Assembly (NCBI GenBank): GCA_948474755.1
Contig: CAOLHI010001287.1
Coordinates: 310,001-374,000, forward strand
Direction: 5' to 3'
Length of the DNA stretch: 64,000 bases
Source of the DNA: Ctenosaura bakeri
Lineage: Eukaryota; Chordata; Lepidosauria; Squamata; Iguanidae
The translations under genes were made by a program, and so were the position numbers. Below, piece by piece: positions 1 through 10,436 of the stretch (position 1 is the first letter of the stretch; the number at the start of each line of letters is the position of its first letter). A model generated the notes under the pieces. It was not told the origin of the DNA. It searched no databases and was given only the letters and a program-made list of their open reading frames with translations.

Positions 1-270
1 TTATATGTGTTGACATTTTTTAGTTAGAACTAGAATAGATTTTTTTCTCTCTGTAGCTTGAAGCAGCTCTACTTATATGCTATCTGTTCTTGGCTATTGA
101 TTTTTCCCAACTGCTCTGAGTAAAGCTTCCACTTCACTTTCTAATATTATAGGTTCATCTTCAGATGGTTGTTTCTTGAATGAATCTGTCACCTTTTCAT
201 CCCTTTTATATAGTTTTTCAGTGTATTTTTCTGTCATCTTTTTATTTCTACATTGTCATGCATAGTCATA
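1..270 (-). mobile_element. Bov-B/RTE LINE reverse-transcriptase fragment
   Basis: Read on the minus strand, this stretch encodes a degraded piece of an RTE-clade (Bov-B-like) polyprotein just upstream of the reverse-transcriptase core. The recognisable segments are YTEKLYKR, then EDEPIILESEVEALLRA, then VELLQA, in the family's order, with stop codons between them. Bov-B LINEs copy themselves through RNA by target-primed reverse transcription. The fragment runs off the left edge of the window, so its 3' part is unseen. Bov-B is abundant in squamates and ruminants, which is one reason for suggesting a squamate source. The fragment is dead. Confidence 0.68.
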
Positions 271-373
271 GAGCATCCCCACTCTTGGTTTAAATTACCC
301 TTGGATTTACAGACAGACTCCTATATAATCCATTTCAATATTTTTCTTGGTATTGATGTCAGGCTGACTGGTC

Positions 374-1764
374 TGTTACCCAAAAATGTGGGTGAATCAG
401 GGGTCCACTCATGATGCCAATACCTCTGTGCAAAGGTGAGGAATTATTAGCTCAATATTAGGAGGCTTGTAAGAGAGGAATAACCTAATGAGATTTGACA
501 CCAATGTTTACAGGGTCTTGTGGGAGGAAGAACCAGCCTGAGATTCAAAAATAGGATAAATTGTGTTTTATTGGGAAATTGATCACACACACAAGATCCA
601 AATAATCACACACTCGCACAAGGATAACTGAAGGAAAAAGAAGAAAGAGTTTTAACTAGTGAGATTTCAGGACATAGTGGGTGATATTTACCAGTCTGAA
701 AAAGCAGTGAAGAAGCAGTGATGTGGTTTAGACTCACATCTACAGAGAGCATACAAATCGGAAATCAGAGTATCAGAGTGTCAACCAACAATCAGTCTAC
801 TGCAAGTTAGCTGGCCAAAACTGGGGGGGTTTAATACATGGTTTCTGCTTGAAGGGCAAGGATGTGAATGACTCTCTGGCCAAATAAACAATGTAGCTCA
901 CAGAGTGGATGATGGGGTACAGAACAGGCTAATGGTCTTAGCATTTGGTGACAAAAGGTTAATGGCTGTTTGATAGCTTTGTGCTTGTCAGACAGGTTTG
1001 AGGATAATAGGGAGGTTTGCAGGTCAAAGGGAGAGGAATTAAGACAATCAGTGCTTTGGTGGGAATCTCCCAGTCACTATTGTCCCAGAAGGCAGAGTTG
1101 TTAAGATTAGCTTAAGCCTATTATCACTGGAGTTTCCTGATGATTTCCTGACTATGACACAGCTACGCCCAGAGGGAGTTTCTGACATAGGCCCTTTCCG
1201 CACAATGTTGCTGTCTCGTTTCTGCAACAGGATGGCAGCAGTCAGCAGGTTGCGCTTCCGCATGATGTCGTCAGCATCCTGCTGCCATCCTGTTGTGGAG
1301 TGTTGCTCTTGTGCAGTTTTCACAAAACGGAAAAAATCTGTTTCACATCTGCGATCGTTTAGCGCCCCCATCACTTCTGGCCATGCAGAAGCTGCAGAAG
1401 CACATTGGCAACACTTCCTTGCCTAGTGCAGCAATGGAAAAAGCCCAGCTGCACTGCAGAAGGAAGACGTGGCGCCACTGCATTCTCTTCTGCATGGACT
1501 GAGTGGGTGCATAGGGGAGCATTGCTGATGCACTCCCTTCTGGACCTGGAACTGCAGAGAGATGATGCAGAAGAGTGTTATCATGTGGAAATGGCCTTAA
1601 TCTGCAGCGCACATGTTCTGTCAGCTTATTCCTCTTGCCCCGCATGGCCATTCAGTCACATCAGGATATATTTTATATTAAAGCCAATTAATGTATTTTG
1701 CCAATTAAATCATGTTTCATCAATTAAATCAAATCAAAGTGTGGAGGTGTATGTTCTGGTAACA
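374..1764 (-). mobile_element. Solo LTR (family B), 4-bp TSD GGTC, interrupted by a MITE
   Basis: In plus orientation the stretch begins TGTTACCC and ends GGTAACA, flanked by GGTC at 370-373 and again at 1765-1768. Without the 1190-1596 insertion it is about 980 bp. Its minus strand matches the LTR at 14101-14992: both share the 'CCAGTGATAAT' region, the 'TTTAATTGGC' region and the 'GTGGGTGATATTTACC' region (opposite strand). No internal retroviral-like sequence accompanies it, so it is most likely a solo LTR left by LTR-LTR recombination. It sits inside a CR1 fragment. The family assignment (Ty3/gypsy-like) is inferred from the gypsy remnant at 5990-8665, which has related ends. Confidence 0.72.
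1190..1596. mobile_element. Harbinger-like non-autonomous DNA transposon (long subfamily)
   Basis: The left end GGCCCTTTCCGCAC and the right end GTGGAAATGGCC form terminal inverted repeats of the family described at 40921. LTR sequence is continuous on both sides: the matching LTR at 14101-14992 has no insertion at this point. The 3-bp flanks are ATA (1187-1189) and TTA (1597-1599), a near match. The element has no plausible coding frame and would depend on transposase supplied elsewhere. Confidence 0.7.
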
Positions 1765-2654
1765 GGTCTTTAATTTTTGGGGTCTTTCTTTTTGCCTTTT
1801 TAAGAGAGGGACAATATTTCCCCTTCCCCTATGGTCTAGCACTTCACTTGTTCTCCAAGATTTCTCAAAAATGATGACACATGGTTCAGAAAATATATTA
1901 GCAAGTTCCTTCAGTACTCTGAGTTGTAGTTCATCTGGCTTTTCAGATTTGAACTCATTTAGGTCAGTCAAGCAATTCCAGTCTAACTCCTTTGACTTAT
2001 ACTCCAGATCCCTTGCTAAGATCTTTACTGTTACACTGAAGCACACAGTTCTCTCTTTTTTGGGGGGGGGGATACTGCAAAATAGATATTGAGTAGGTCT
2101 TCCTTTTCATTGCAATCTATTAGCATTTTACCATCCTTACTGAACAGCATCCCCACTGTGTCTTTGATCATTCTTTTGCCTCAAATGTATCTGAAAATCC
2201 CTTCTTGTTCCTCATTGCTTGATAAGCTATTCTCAGCTCATTCTGAGCTCTAGTTTTCCTGCAAATTTGGGGTACACCTGTGTACTCTTCCAGGATGATT
2301 TGTTCTTCTTTTCATTCTCTAGACATATTCTTTTCCTTTTTTGTTCTTCCTTTACTTTTCTGTTCAGCCACATTGATTTTTTCTTCAGATGTTTTCCATT
2401 TTTCTTCTTCCATAAGATTAGCTGTGATTGTGCTTTTCGCGACATCAAAGTCAGTCTCCACTTTTATGACCTAAATGTAACTGTCAACCAAAAAAAAAAA
2501 AAAAATCTAAGAGAAGACTATACAGATGTTTGGGTGTTATGCAGTGATGAGCAGGCTACTGTTTGCCCTGAAGTCACTTAGAACAGGTAGCAGATTTAGC
2601 CATATTCCATAACTTCTGTTATTACTGTCTATGGGGATAATAGTAATGATAGTA

Positions 2655-2700
2655 ATGGAACACTACTTCTACTATGCTAGTTATGGAACACTACTTCTAC
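2655..2700. repeat. 28-bp tandem duplication
   Basis: ATGGAACACTACTTCTAC occurs at 2655 and again at 2683, a short two-copy tandem duplication in otherwise unassigned sequence. Confidence 0.6.
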
Positions 2701-2759
2701 TACCATTATAATGACTACCATTATCATGTTATCTTACTCTATCCAAGGAGTCTGTGTGT

Positions 2760-2960
2760 GTGTCAGGTCTCCTGTTGACATGGCATAGGGGTTTATTAGG
2801 CAAGAAATACTCAGAGGTGACTTGCCTTCATCTTAAATATAGCCTACATCACATGGTGTTCTTTGCAGTCTCCTGTCCTAGTACTAACCAGGGCTGACCC
2901 TACTTAGCTTTTAAGATCAAACAGGATTTGCTTTCAGGGTATTTAGGCCCTTCATACAGC
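2760..2960 (-). mobile_element. SINE with a 5S-rRNA-like region
   Basis: The part at about 2880-2947 is the complement of the middle of 5S rRNA: AGTACTAACCAGGGCTGACC followed by CTTAGCTTTTAAGATCAAAC, which in true 5S would read GGTCGGGCCTGGTTAGTACT and flanking bases. The preceding bases (from about 2765: GACATGGCATAGGGGTTT, then AGAAATACTCAGAGGTGACT) look like the body of a SINE, not 5S flanks. Many substitutions exclude a functional 5S gene. This is most likely a degenerate 5S-related SINE on the minus strand. Confidence 0.6.
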
Positions 2961-2998
2961 TCATACCAAGATACTAAACTCCCACTTCCCATCACCAG

Positions 2999-3173
2999 GG
3001 CCATTTCTGCACTATAGCACTATTGTTCCACTTTCAACATCTTATGGAATCCTGGGGTTTGCAGTTTAGGGAGGGGCCAGGAAGCCCCTCCCTAAACTGA
3101 AAACCCCAGGATTCCATAGGATGTTGAAAGTGGAATAATAAGGAAGACGCTATAACTAGTGCAGAAATGGTCC
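2999..3173. mobile_element. Short palindromic MITE (Harbinger-like ends)
   Basis: The 175-bp element is almost entirely one palindrome. GGCCATTTCTGCAC begins the left arm and GTGCAGAAATGGTCC ends the right arm. The centre pairs CCTAAACTGAAAACCCCAGG with CCTGGGGTTTGCAGTTTAGG. Flanks CAG and AAG are a weak match for a 3-bp target duplication. The same internal sequence recurs at 11951-12100, 52109-52288 and, more diverged, 58676-58864. Confidence 0.75.
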
Positions 3174-3462
3174 AAGATAACCCTGACAAACCGATTGATT
3201 GTCTGAGACACAGTGACTATGCCAAGTAGTCTCCAGTGAGATTCATTCTGTGGTTCAGAATTACTGTTTGTAATCCATTTTCTCTGAAACTAAGTACTGT
3301 TAGTAACAGAGACAGTGTGGTGTTGTGGTTTGAGTGTTGGCCAGGGTGTGAATTCTCCCTCATCCAAGTCAGACTCTATGCCTCAGAGGAAGACAAAGGA
3401 AAACACAAATTCTGCCAAAAAACCCACATGGTAGCATCACCTTAGAGCCACTCTAAATCAGA

Positions 3463-3893
3463 GGCCCTTTTCACACATTACCCTTTTGCATGACGGGGGA
3501 GGGCATCTCGCACGAGAAGCCTCATCCGGAACGCTGCCGCTTCCCCGCTCCTTTGTACCACAGGTGGCTTCCTGTTAACGCGTCCATTGCCCTAGCGCCC
3601 CGCCCCTTCGTTCCGCAGCGCAGTCTGGGAGTTGTAGGCTGCACTGGGGGAAGGAAGTGCGACCGGGCCGCCTTGCCGACACACCACACAGAGGTAAGTG
3701 CGCGAGGGCGCTGCGAGCATTGCGCGAACGCGGGGCATTTTTGGCTTAAAGCCAAAAATAAAAAAATACGCGCTCGCCCCGCTTTAGCCTCGTGAGCATC
3801 GCGCGAGGGGGAGTGCGTCATACGGAGCGATGTTCCCACTCACGTGACACTCAAGGGGCACTCATGCAAGAAAAAAAGGATGCGAAAAGGGCC
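3463..3893. mobile_element. Harbinger-like non-autonomous DNA transposon (GC-rich long subfamily)
   Basis: Ends GGCCCTTTTCACAC and TGCGAAAAGGGCC form the terminal inverted repeat. The interior is GC-rich in AT-rich surroundings. It aligns by eye with 40921-41795 over both outer thirds (GGGGGAGGGC near the left; GACCGGGCCGCCT, AACGCGGGGC and GCGGAGCGA-like blocks on the right) but lacks the minisatellite core of that copy. The flanks AGA (3460-3462) and ACA (3894-3896) are near-identical 3-mers, and the SINE it entered continues on both sides. Apparent open frames here are by-products of the high GC content. Confidence 0.78.
3737..3759. other. Hairpin inside the 3463-3893 element
   Basis: ATTTTTGGCTT, one loop base, then AAGCCAAAAAT: a perfect 11-bp stem. 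The homologous stem in the 40921 element is at 41639-41662 and differs by a base change matched on the other arm. Confidence 0.8.
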
Positions 3894-3926
3894 ACAAACA
3901 CCCTGAAGGCATGCAACAACAACAAA

Positions 3927-5985
3927 AAACCTACTGTACATGCTGTCTTACTCTAGTTTTATCCCTTTACTTTCTCCATACAAGCAAACAGGCATCATTA
4001 TTTCTGTAAATAATTTGCAACACTTGGGGTGGCATTGTTGAAATGAGTGTGAAACCTGTCCATCCTTCTTTTATTGACAGAAATCTTGCAACAGATCTCT
4101 AACTACAGGTATTGCCTTTACTTGTCCCTGCATACACAGCGTTTTATGGACTCCTTTATTCTTTCTGATTCTGTTCCTAATTTATTGTAACAGTACCTGG
4201 TGGGATACCCCCTGTACCTTGTGTATAAAATGGTAATGAGGAGAGCTTGAAGATTATCACTTGTAAGTCTAACTCTTCATTAAGGTCATTTGGGGCTAAA
4301 ACATTAAGCATCCAGCAGCATTTTTCTCAGGAGAAAAATAATAGCAAAAACAAGACATAAATACCAATACACGCTTCTTCTACTTCTTTCTTTAAATCTC
4401 ATTAAGGATACTGCACAAACATCATCAATCAGCCCTGAGTTTGAGATTAAAAATAATCCAGGTATTAAGAGAAATTCAGAATTAATGTCTGCAATGTCAC
4501 TAAATATTGCCATATCAAAATACTTCATACATTATGTTCCTGTTGTCTTTTAAGAGCAGGAGTCCTTTCATTATTATTCATTGAAGTGTTTTAGGAAAGC
4601 AACTACTGGGTAAAATTATAATGATGCTTCTCTTTGTCTTCCTTGCAAGACAATGTAAACCATGGGCATTGTAATTATCACTTGTCCCTGTAGTTATGCC
4701 CTTTCTGGATTTTGCATCTAGAAATCTAACAGATCCCATTGAAGTAAAGAAATATGGCAGTTTATAATTAATGGACAGAATTATTTAACACTAAGTACCT
4801 ATTAAGGTGGGAAGCACTAAGGTGGTATTGTGCTCAGCTGGCTGTCTTTTTTCATCCTCTACATTGAGAAATATGCAACATCTTCTCTCAAGCAGTTACA
4901 AAAATGAAGATTTCTATAATTAACCAAGCTGACACATTAAAAATGGATCCAGGTATAGCATATCATCTGTCAGATGGAAAGGTTAATTATGGCTGGTCAG
5001 AGGCATGGATGGAACTGCCAAAGCCATCTGTTAGATCATATTTAGTACAATTGATAAAAATGAAACAAGCCAAGAAGAGAAATACATAGCAGACAGGGAA
5101 ACCACCACAAGAAATTGTATCATTACCAAAAAAAAAAAAGTTTAACCAATTCAACCAATTTTTCTCTATGAGGCAGAGTGAACAACTTAGGCATGTATGG
5201 CAGATAATTTTCTACACACAGGACTTATTGTTGACCATCGTCATCACTGTGGAATTCACTGGTGGAAGTGTTGAAAAGTCCATTCAGATCGGCTGGGGAG
5301 GGGGACAGCATTTTCACATAAAATAAAGCGTATGTTCTGAAGAAGAATGATATTTCCCGGGGACTCCCAGGAGCCTGGTTATTTTTGTTTTCAGATTATT
5401 GGGTGGCAGAGCTAGGAATCAAGGACTACAATCAGGATGACTCGAAGCAGCCTGTGTCTCAGTCACCTTTGGTTTAAAGCAACACCAGGCACAGTTGGGA
5501 GTATTGGAAGGGCAATTTCACCTCCCTCCAAATCTGAGTGAGCCACAGCAGTTTTCAGTCCCCTGTAGAGAAAAATGCCTCTGTCTCTGATGGTAGCACC
5601 AGCAGTAATGGCAGGCATGGAAGAGAGAAGAGAGGAGGAAGAGGAAGACACTTCTTTCTTTTTCTAAAAGGTATTGCTTATTTTCAGGTGTCTAGGAGCA
5701 AAGAAACATGGAAGGGCACTGTGAAAACTGCCTATGTTCAGGCACTTTTAGAAAGAACCAACTACTACATGTTGCACTCATACCCTCCAGCTGACTGGAT
5801 TTGGCAGGAATAAGTCTTGATTCATTTTTCAGTTACTTTCAAAATGTTCCAGTTTCACCTCAGCTGAGTCCTGGTGTCCTCCCTCTTCAGAAACCATCAT
5901 TGTAGCATGAAGGCAGTTTGTTTGCCTAATTTTCCTGCTTCACTGAAGAAAGTGAATCCTTTTTGAAGTGCCGTTGTGTATCCCT
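3927..5985. other. No gene or repeat recognised
   Basis: This is mixed AT-rich sequence. Short open frames at 4304-4528 (minus), 4904-5089 and 5538-5813 have no recognisable domain, so I treat them as chance frames. A short A-run lies near 5128-5141. Confidence 0.4.
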
Positions 5986-5989
5986 TGGA

Positions 5990-6320
5990 GATATTAGCAG
6001 GACTAGAGTGTCTGGGGAGAGATTCAGCACACCTGCAACTCAGTGGTGCCACCTCAGCTATTAGCACTGAACAATCAGTCTAACTAGACAGGACAGGCAG
6101 CATACTTCCTACTGTTGCTGGAAACAATGTTGATCACCAACCCTACAAGAGGCATGGAAGGGTAGTTCACAGACTCTGCCTTATTCTTTTATGTGTCTGT
6201 CACCCTTTTATGTGTCTGCCTGTCAGTTTTGGTTCCCCAGCTTCTGATTGATATCTTGGCTCTTGACTTCTACCACATGGCTTCTCATTTCCCCCAAGTG
6301 AATTACAACTTCTGGTTTCA
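5990..6320 (+). mobile_element. 5' LTR-like segment of a decayed Ty3/gypsy element
   Basis: The stretch from TAGCAGGACTAGAGTGTCTG to the TTCTCATTTCCCCCAAG region is matched by a second diverged copy at about 8345-8660 in the same orientation. The two copies flank gag and integrase remnants, as two LTRs would. A short internal duplication of 'CTTTTATGTGTCTG' occurs at 6187-6220. Exact ends could not be fixed. Confidence 0.5.
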
Positions 6321-6369
6321 AAAGCTCTTCATGCAACAGAGCAATATGAGCTTTTCTTGTGAAGAAGCT

Positions 6370-7210
6370 TATGCAAGATAACTGACTTTACATAATCAAG
6401 CAAGGCCAGGAAGACCAACTCACGGCTGCCATCCATGCTCTGCAAGCCACCCCTGGCGCCCTGGCAGTGCAGCCTAAGCATCCCATAGCTCCACTGAAGA
6501 AGTTTGACAGTTTAGCTGACCAACTCCCAGTATTCCTAACTCATAGTCACTTGTTCCTAAGCCTGAGGGCTCAAACATTCCCTGATGATAATAATAATAA
6601 TAAAAAAGTTGGATTTCTTGTCCGTCAGCTCACAGGCTCAGCTGTCAAATAAGCTACTCCTTTACTGTTGGAACAAAGTCCAGTGTTAGACAACCTAATA
6701 ACCTCTAACCAGCATCTCAAAGCTATGTATGATGACCCTGTGAAAGTTGCTACTGCTGACAGATGCATTTCAAACCTATAGCAGGCACCTCCTGGAAGAG
6801 TACGTGGCTGTTCAGGTTCTTACAGGAGGACCTGTAATGAAACATGGCAGCTTTCACAGACCATTTCCAAGAGGGGCTGTCTGAGAAAGTGCATGTTGGG
6901 TTGATTTACACCCAGATAGAGGGGAATCTGGAGAGCAGTTGAACCTGTGCACATGCTCGACCAATCCCTGAAAATCCTGCTTCCAAGCAATAGTTCCCCG
7001 ACCCTCCTCATCTGGATTTCCTACCACCTGCAGAAGAAGGCTATAGTGGGAACTCTTTCAAGGGAACCCAGTACGATCCCAGGAGGGGACTCTGCCAGTG
7101 CAGACGATGCTAGACTCAGGAGCTGCCAGCCATCATACATTCGAAAACTTGCAGATTGCCCAATTTTTAAAGCAGTGAGAAATCCAGTGGACCCTCTTTT
7201 TTTCTTTTTG
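6370..7210 (+). pseudogene. Ty3/gypsy gag remnant
   Basis: A broken gag-like reading is visible downstream of the LTR-like segment. The clearest parts are ALQATPGALAVQPKHP, then LKKFDSLADQLPVFLTHSHL, LRAQTFPDD, VGFLVRQLTGSAVK and ATPLLLEQSPVLDN. This pattern is typical of gypsy gag of the chromovirus/Sushi type, which forms the virus-like particle core. Stop codons, frame changes and a (TAA)n tract at 6586-6604 disrupt it. The zinc-knuckle part was not found. It is non-functional. Confidence 0.68.
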
Positions 7211-7248
7211 TTCCATTTCATGGTGACTTATTTTCTAGAACAACACAA

Positions 7249-7269
7249 ACACACACACACACACACACA
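7249..7269. repeat. (AC)n microsatellite
   Basis: About ten uninterrupted AC units lie in the spacer between the gag and integrase remnants. Confidence 0.9.
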
Positions 7270-7489
7270 TGTAGTGTCACACAAACCAGAATGGCTAGAA
7301 AAAAGGAGATTCTGCTACACTCAGCTTGCCACCAGAGAACATTGAAGTTATGCAGCCTACACAGGACTTGGTGGATCAGTTACAAGGAGGAACAGTGGCA
7401 GGATCCATTTGATCACACATGCCTACAGGAACTGTGGGCTGGAGGCACAGCCACAAATAACCCATTCTCCATGCAGGGTAAGTTCTTGT

Positions 7490-8015
7490 GTAGCAAGAAC
7501 TGTTTGTATGTACCTTTAGGCACTCTCTATGGTGAAGTATTCCATTTGTGCCATGGTAGCTGACCCATGGAGCATTTTGGCACCTTCAAGACCCTTGCTC
7601 TCATGAGACTTCTAGTGGTTATGGATTCAGGCCAATGTTAAAGGATATGTGGCAGCTTGTGACACATGGCAACATGCTAAAGTGATTCCAGAATGCCCTC
7701 AGACACTCTTGCATCCTCTGACAACACCTTCTGGGCTGTGGCAGTCAATGTCTTTGGACTTTATCACTTGCCTAGCCCTTAGGGTCAGAACTCAATCTTG
7801 GTGATGGTGGACCTTTGTTTGAAGTTTTATCCCACTTTATCCCATATCTGAGGCTTTTCAGAGCCTGTGAGTCAGCCTAGCTGTTCCTTTCTATGATCTT
7901 TCATCTCCATGGCTTGCCTGACTATCTGATCTCTGATCACAGAATACTGTTCACATCCCACTTCCAGCATACTTGGTTCTGAGCCCTAGATACTGGGCTC
8001 CTTCTGCCTGCTACC
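7490..8015 (+). pseudogene. Ty3/gypsy integrase remnant
   Basis: Frame-shifted pieces match a gypsy integrase in order. They are LYVPLGTLYGEVFHLCH and HFGTFKTL at the N-terminal zinc-binding region, then VAACDTWQHAKVIPECPQT, then PLTTPSGLWQSMSLDFITCL (start of the DDE core), then HLHGLPDYLISDH and LFTSHFQ around the second catalytic Asp. The protease, RT and RNase H expected between gag and integrase are absent or unrecognisable, so a large internal deletion has occurred. Integrase inserts the DNA copy into the host genome; this copy has many stops and cannot act. Confidence 0.68.
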
Positions 8016-8019
8016 ATGC

Positions 8020-8665
8020 TGTACACCCCCATTCCATGATATGATTGGCCATGAACATTGTTTAATTGGCATAAAATATCAATCATACTCTATTATGGCT
8101 GAAAACCCATTCTGCCAAAGAGGACTGGCTGAACACATGCAAAAGTAGATCAGATGAGACCTCAGAGCATGGCTAGGTCATAGCACAAGGGATCAGTCAG
8201 AAGCCCTGGTGCTAATGAGCTTGTGATAATCCCCTCAACAACTCAACCTTCAAATACAATAATACATGAAACTGTCTCAATACAGCAACTGATGGTCATC
8301 AACTTGTTCCTTCTTACCACCAAAAGAAAGGGGGCAGGATTCTAGCAGGATACTAGCAGGAGTTGAGTGTTTGGGGAGAGGTTCAACACATCTGTAGCTC
8401 AGTGGTGCCACCTCAGCTGCTTTCACAGAACAATCAGCCTCCCTATATAGGGCAGACTGCAAATGCTGTATGCAACTGGAAACAATGTCATTCACCCACT
8501 CTGTGAGAGACACCCAAGCCTGCTTAAATACTCTGCCCTCTTCTTGAATCCAGACTACTCTTCTGCATTCTCCCCTGTTAGTTTTGGTTCCCCTGTTTCT
8601 GACTGATAACTTGGCTTTTGATCTCTGGATTGCTAATCAACCACACTATTATTTCCTCAGGTGAA
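8020..8665 (+). mobile_element. 3' LTR-like segment of the gypsy remnant
   Basis: The first 300 bases (ATTCCATGATATGATTGGCC onward) align by eye with the start of the family B LTR at 14101. The second half (8345-8660) aligns with the 5' LTR-like segment at 5990-6320. It directly follows the integrase remnant. On the minus strand 8578-8781 is an open frame of 67 codons with no recognisable domain, probably chance. Confidence 0.5.
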
Positions 8666-10430
8666 TTAAGAGAAGAGCCCAGTGATGATTTCTGAGTTGG
8701 TTTGCCAGTCAGTACTTTGAGTTCAGCCTCCGATGCAGATTCTTCCAGCTGTGCCATGCCATCCTGGTTGTGATCCTCCAAAGTCCAAAACTTGTCCAGG
8801 CAATTTGAATTAATCTTGTTGTCGATGTCGCTGCCTCCTCACTTCCATCAGGCATTATGTCGTGATTGGCAGGGCATCATAAAACTAATTAGTCGATTGT
8901 ATTTGACTGTATGATAATATAAACAAGGGTAAATGAAGTCAGCTGACAGTGAATACAAGGAAGGAAAATATAAATTAAGAGAGAAAGGCATTATTTGACT
9001 TTACCAAAAATATTCATTAAAAAATTGTGTGCAATATTGCTGCACTTGGTGGGGGAAGGCAGAGAGAAATCCCTAAATCCTAAGTTTAAACTACTCATTT
9101 CCAGTATGTGTTTATTAATGTTTATTAACGTTCCTGGGCATACTTTCCAGAAGATGGTTGAGCTAACGGGAGAAAAACATCCCCTATTTGCTCATGCATT
9201 TGGTAAGTGCAATGTAATTCTTACCAGACTAAATCTTTTTGATGAGTCCACTCTGATACTGAATCCCAGCAAATCCACAAAACACTTTATCAGCTTCCCA
9301 TCATTTGTGCAATGGTGATATTTTGTCATGGAACATTTCCTCTCAAGCCTTCTTTCACCTCAATTACAGCTTATATAGCACAATCTAAACTGCTCACATA
9401 ATAATGGGGCTGTAGAAATGCCATATGACTAAATGATGTGAACTTATTTGAGATAATCCTTTCCTCGGGGATCTTTTTTTAACCTCTATTTCCTCAGTAT
9501 TACCTAGGATTGCATCAGTGGTTAATCCCTCCTATATGACTATTTTCTCTATTGAACCCCAAAGGAACCGTTTCTTCACAGTGTGGTTCTTCCTTCCAAA
9601 ACCCTTTTAGTTACATACTTCTCTGTATTTTTTCTTTCTTCCTCTGTGAGAATCAAATTACACATGTTGGCGCCATCCTCATGTGTCAATCAGCTGATTC
9701 AGTGACATAACTTTATAAAATGGGTTATTAGTGATTATTTAGAGCTGTGTGAGAGGGACTGAACCCTTCTTCTACCTATTGTTTCTTTTTCAAGTTCTTT
9801 GTTACCCTAGACCAGCAGTTCTTAAAATGTAGCTTACAGACTCCCCTAGGCAGGTGCAATGTCCTGACATGGGGTCTACAAAGGCTTGAAGAAATGTTAT
9901 GAGTGTTCACAGTGAAGGAAGGAAGGAAGGAAGGAAGGAAGGAAGGAAGGAAGGAAGGAAGGAAGGAAGGAAGGAAGGAAGGAAGGAAGGAAGGAAGGAA
10001 GGAAGGTGCCCCATGACTAATCTTGATGCAACACAGTGACACAAGGCAAAAAATGGAATGGGATTTCTCCCTCACTCCATTCTAGATATAGAAAAATTGA
10101 CAGACATCTTCTTCTGGATTACGTTGTAAAGCCACCATATGTGGGGAAATTGTAAATGGAAAGAAGCCTCTATTTCTTTATTGGTTGCCCCTCAGGTTTA
10201 ATGGGTACTCAGAAGTGTTATAATTTCATTGAAGACTGTCATCTTCTACAGTGTCTGGTTGTTAGAGTCATCCTTCTTTCTCATGCGGGGGGGGGTAGCC
10301 TCTTAAATGCTTCAGGGTATTTCTTCTTTGTGTAGAAAGCAGAAAGATGAGCACCTGTGCAGAAGAAACATTCTCAAACCCCTATTACTGTAATATCTTT
10401 ATTAGGCAATAATAGGTCACAAAAATGTGT
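8666..10430. other. No gene recognised
   Basis: Apart from the GGAA tract at 9914-10006, nothing could be identified. The open frame at 8995-9318 (107 codons) has no domain signature. Confidence 0.4.
9914..10006. repeat. (GGAA)n microsatellite
   Basis: About 23 GGAA units run uninterrupted. GGAA tracts can bind ETS-family factors in some vertebrate contexts, but nothing here shows regulatory use. The long minus-strand frame through it encodes only a repeated PSFL and is an artefact. Confidence 0.95.
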
Positions 10431-10436
10431 ACAATT

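Larger units (their letters stand above)
300..2480 (-). mobile_element. CR1 LINE fragment, split by an LTR insertion
   Basis: On the minus strand the pieces 1765-2480 and about 300-373 read as one CR1 ORF2 segment. It covers the linker after the endonuclease (SKDGKMLIDCNEKEDLLN) and the N-terminal RT (LNEFKSEKPDELQLRVLKEL, then IFEKSWRTSEV). The reading continues across the LTR at 374-1764 into the CR1 motif that corresponds to NYRPVSLTSIPGK. CR1 is a chicken-repeat-1 type non-LTR retrotransposon using an APE endonuclease and RT. Several frameshifts and stops show that it is inactive. It must predate the LTR inserted in it. The left boundary against the Bov-B remnant is uncertain. Confidence 0.75.
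3316..3926 (+). mobile_element. tRNA-derived SINE, split by a DNA transposon
   Basis: The head (3316-3370) has an A-box-like TGTTGTGGTTTGAGTG and a degenerate B box, GGTGTGAATTCTCC. The body contains CCTCAGAGGAAGACAAAGG. At 3463 a 431-bp DNA transposon interrupts it, and the SINE tail CTGAAGGCATGCAACAACAA resumes at about 3903. The same SINE family appears on the minus strand at 45424, 46718, 48585 and 53928. It is transcribed by Pol III if active; this copy is broken. Confidence 0.7.

Noticed and set aside
2880..2947. Functional 5S rRNA gene on the minus strand
   Set aside because: Only the middle is similar, with many substitutions, no intact internal promoter and SINE-like flanks.
9776..10075. 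Minus-strand 99-codon frame with PSFLPSFL repeats
   Set aside because: It is the translation of a (GGAA)n microsatellite.
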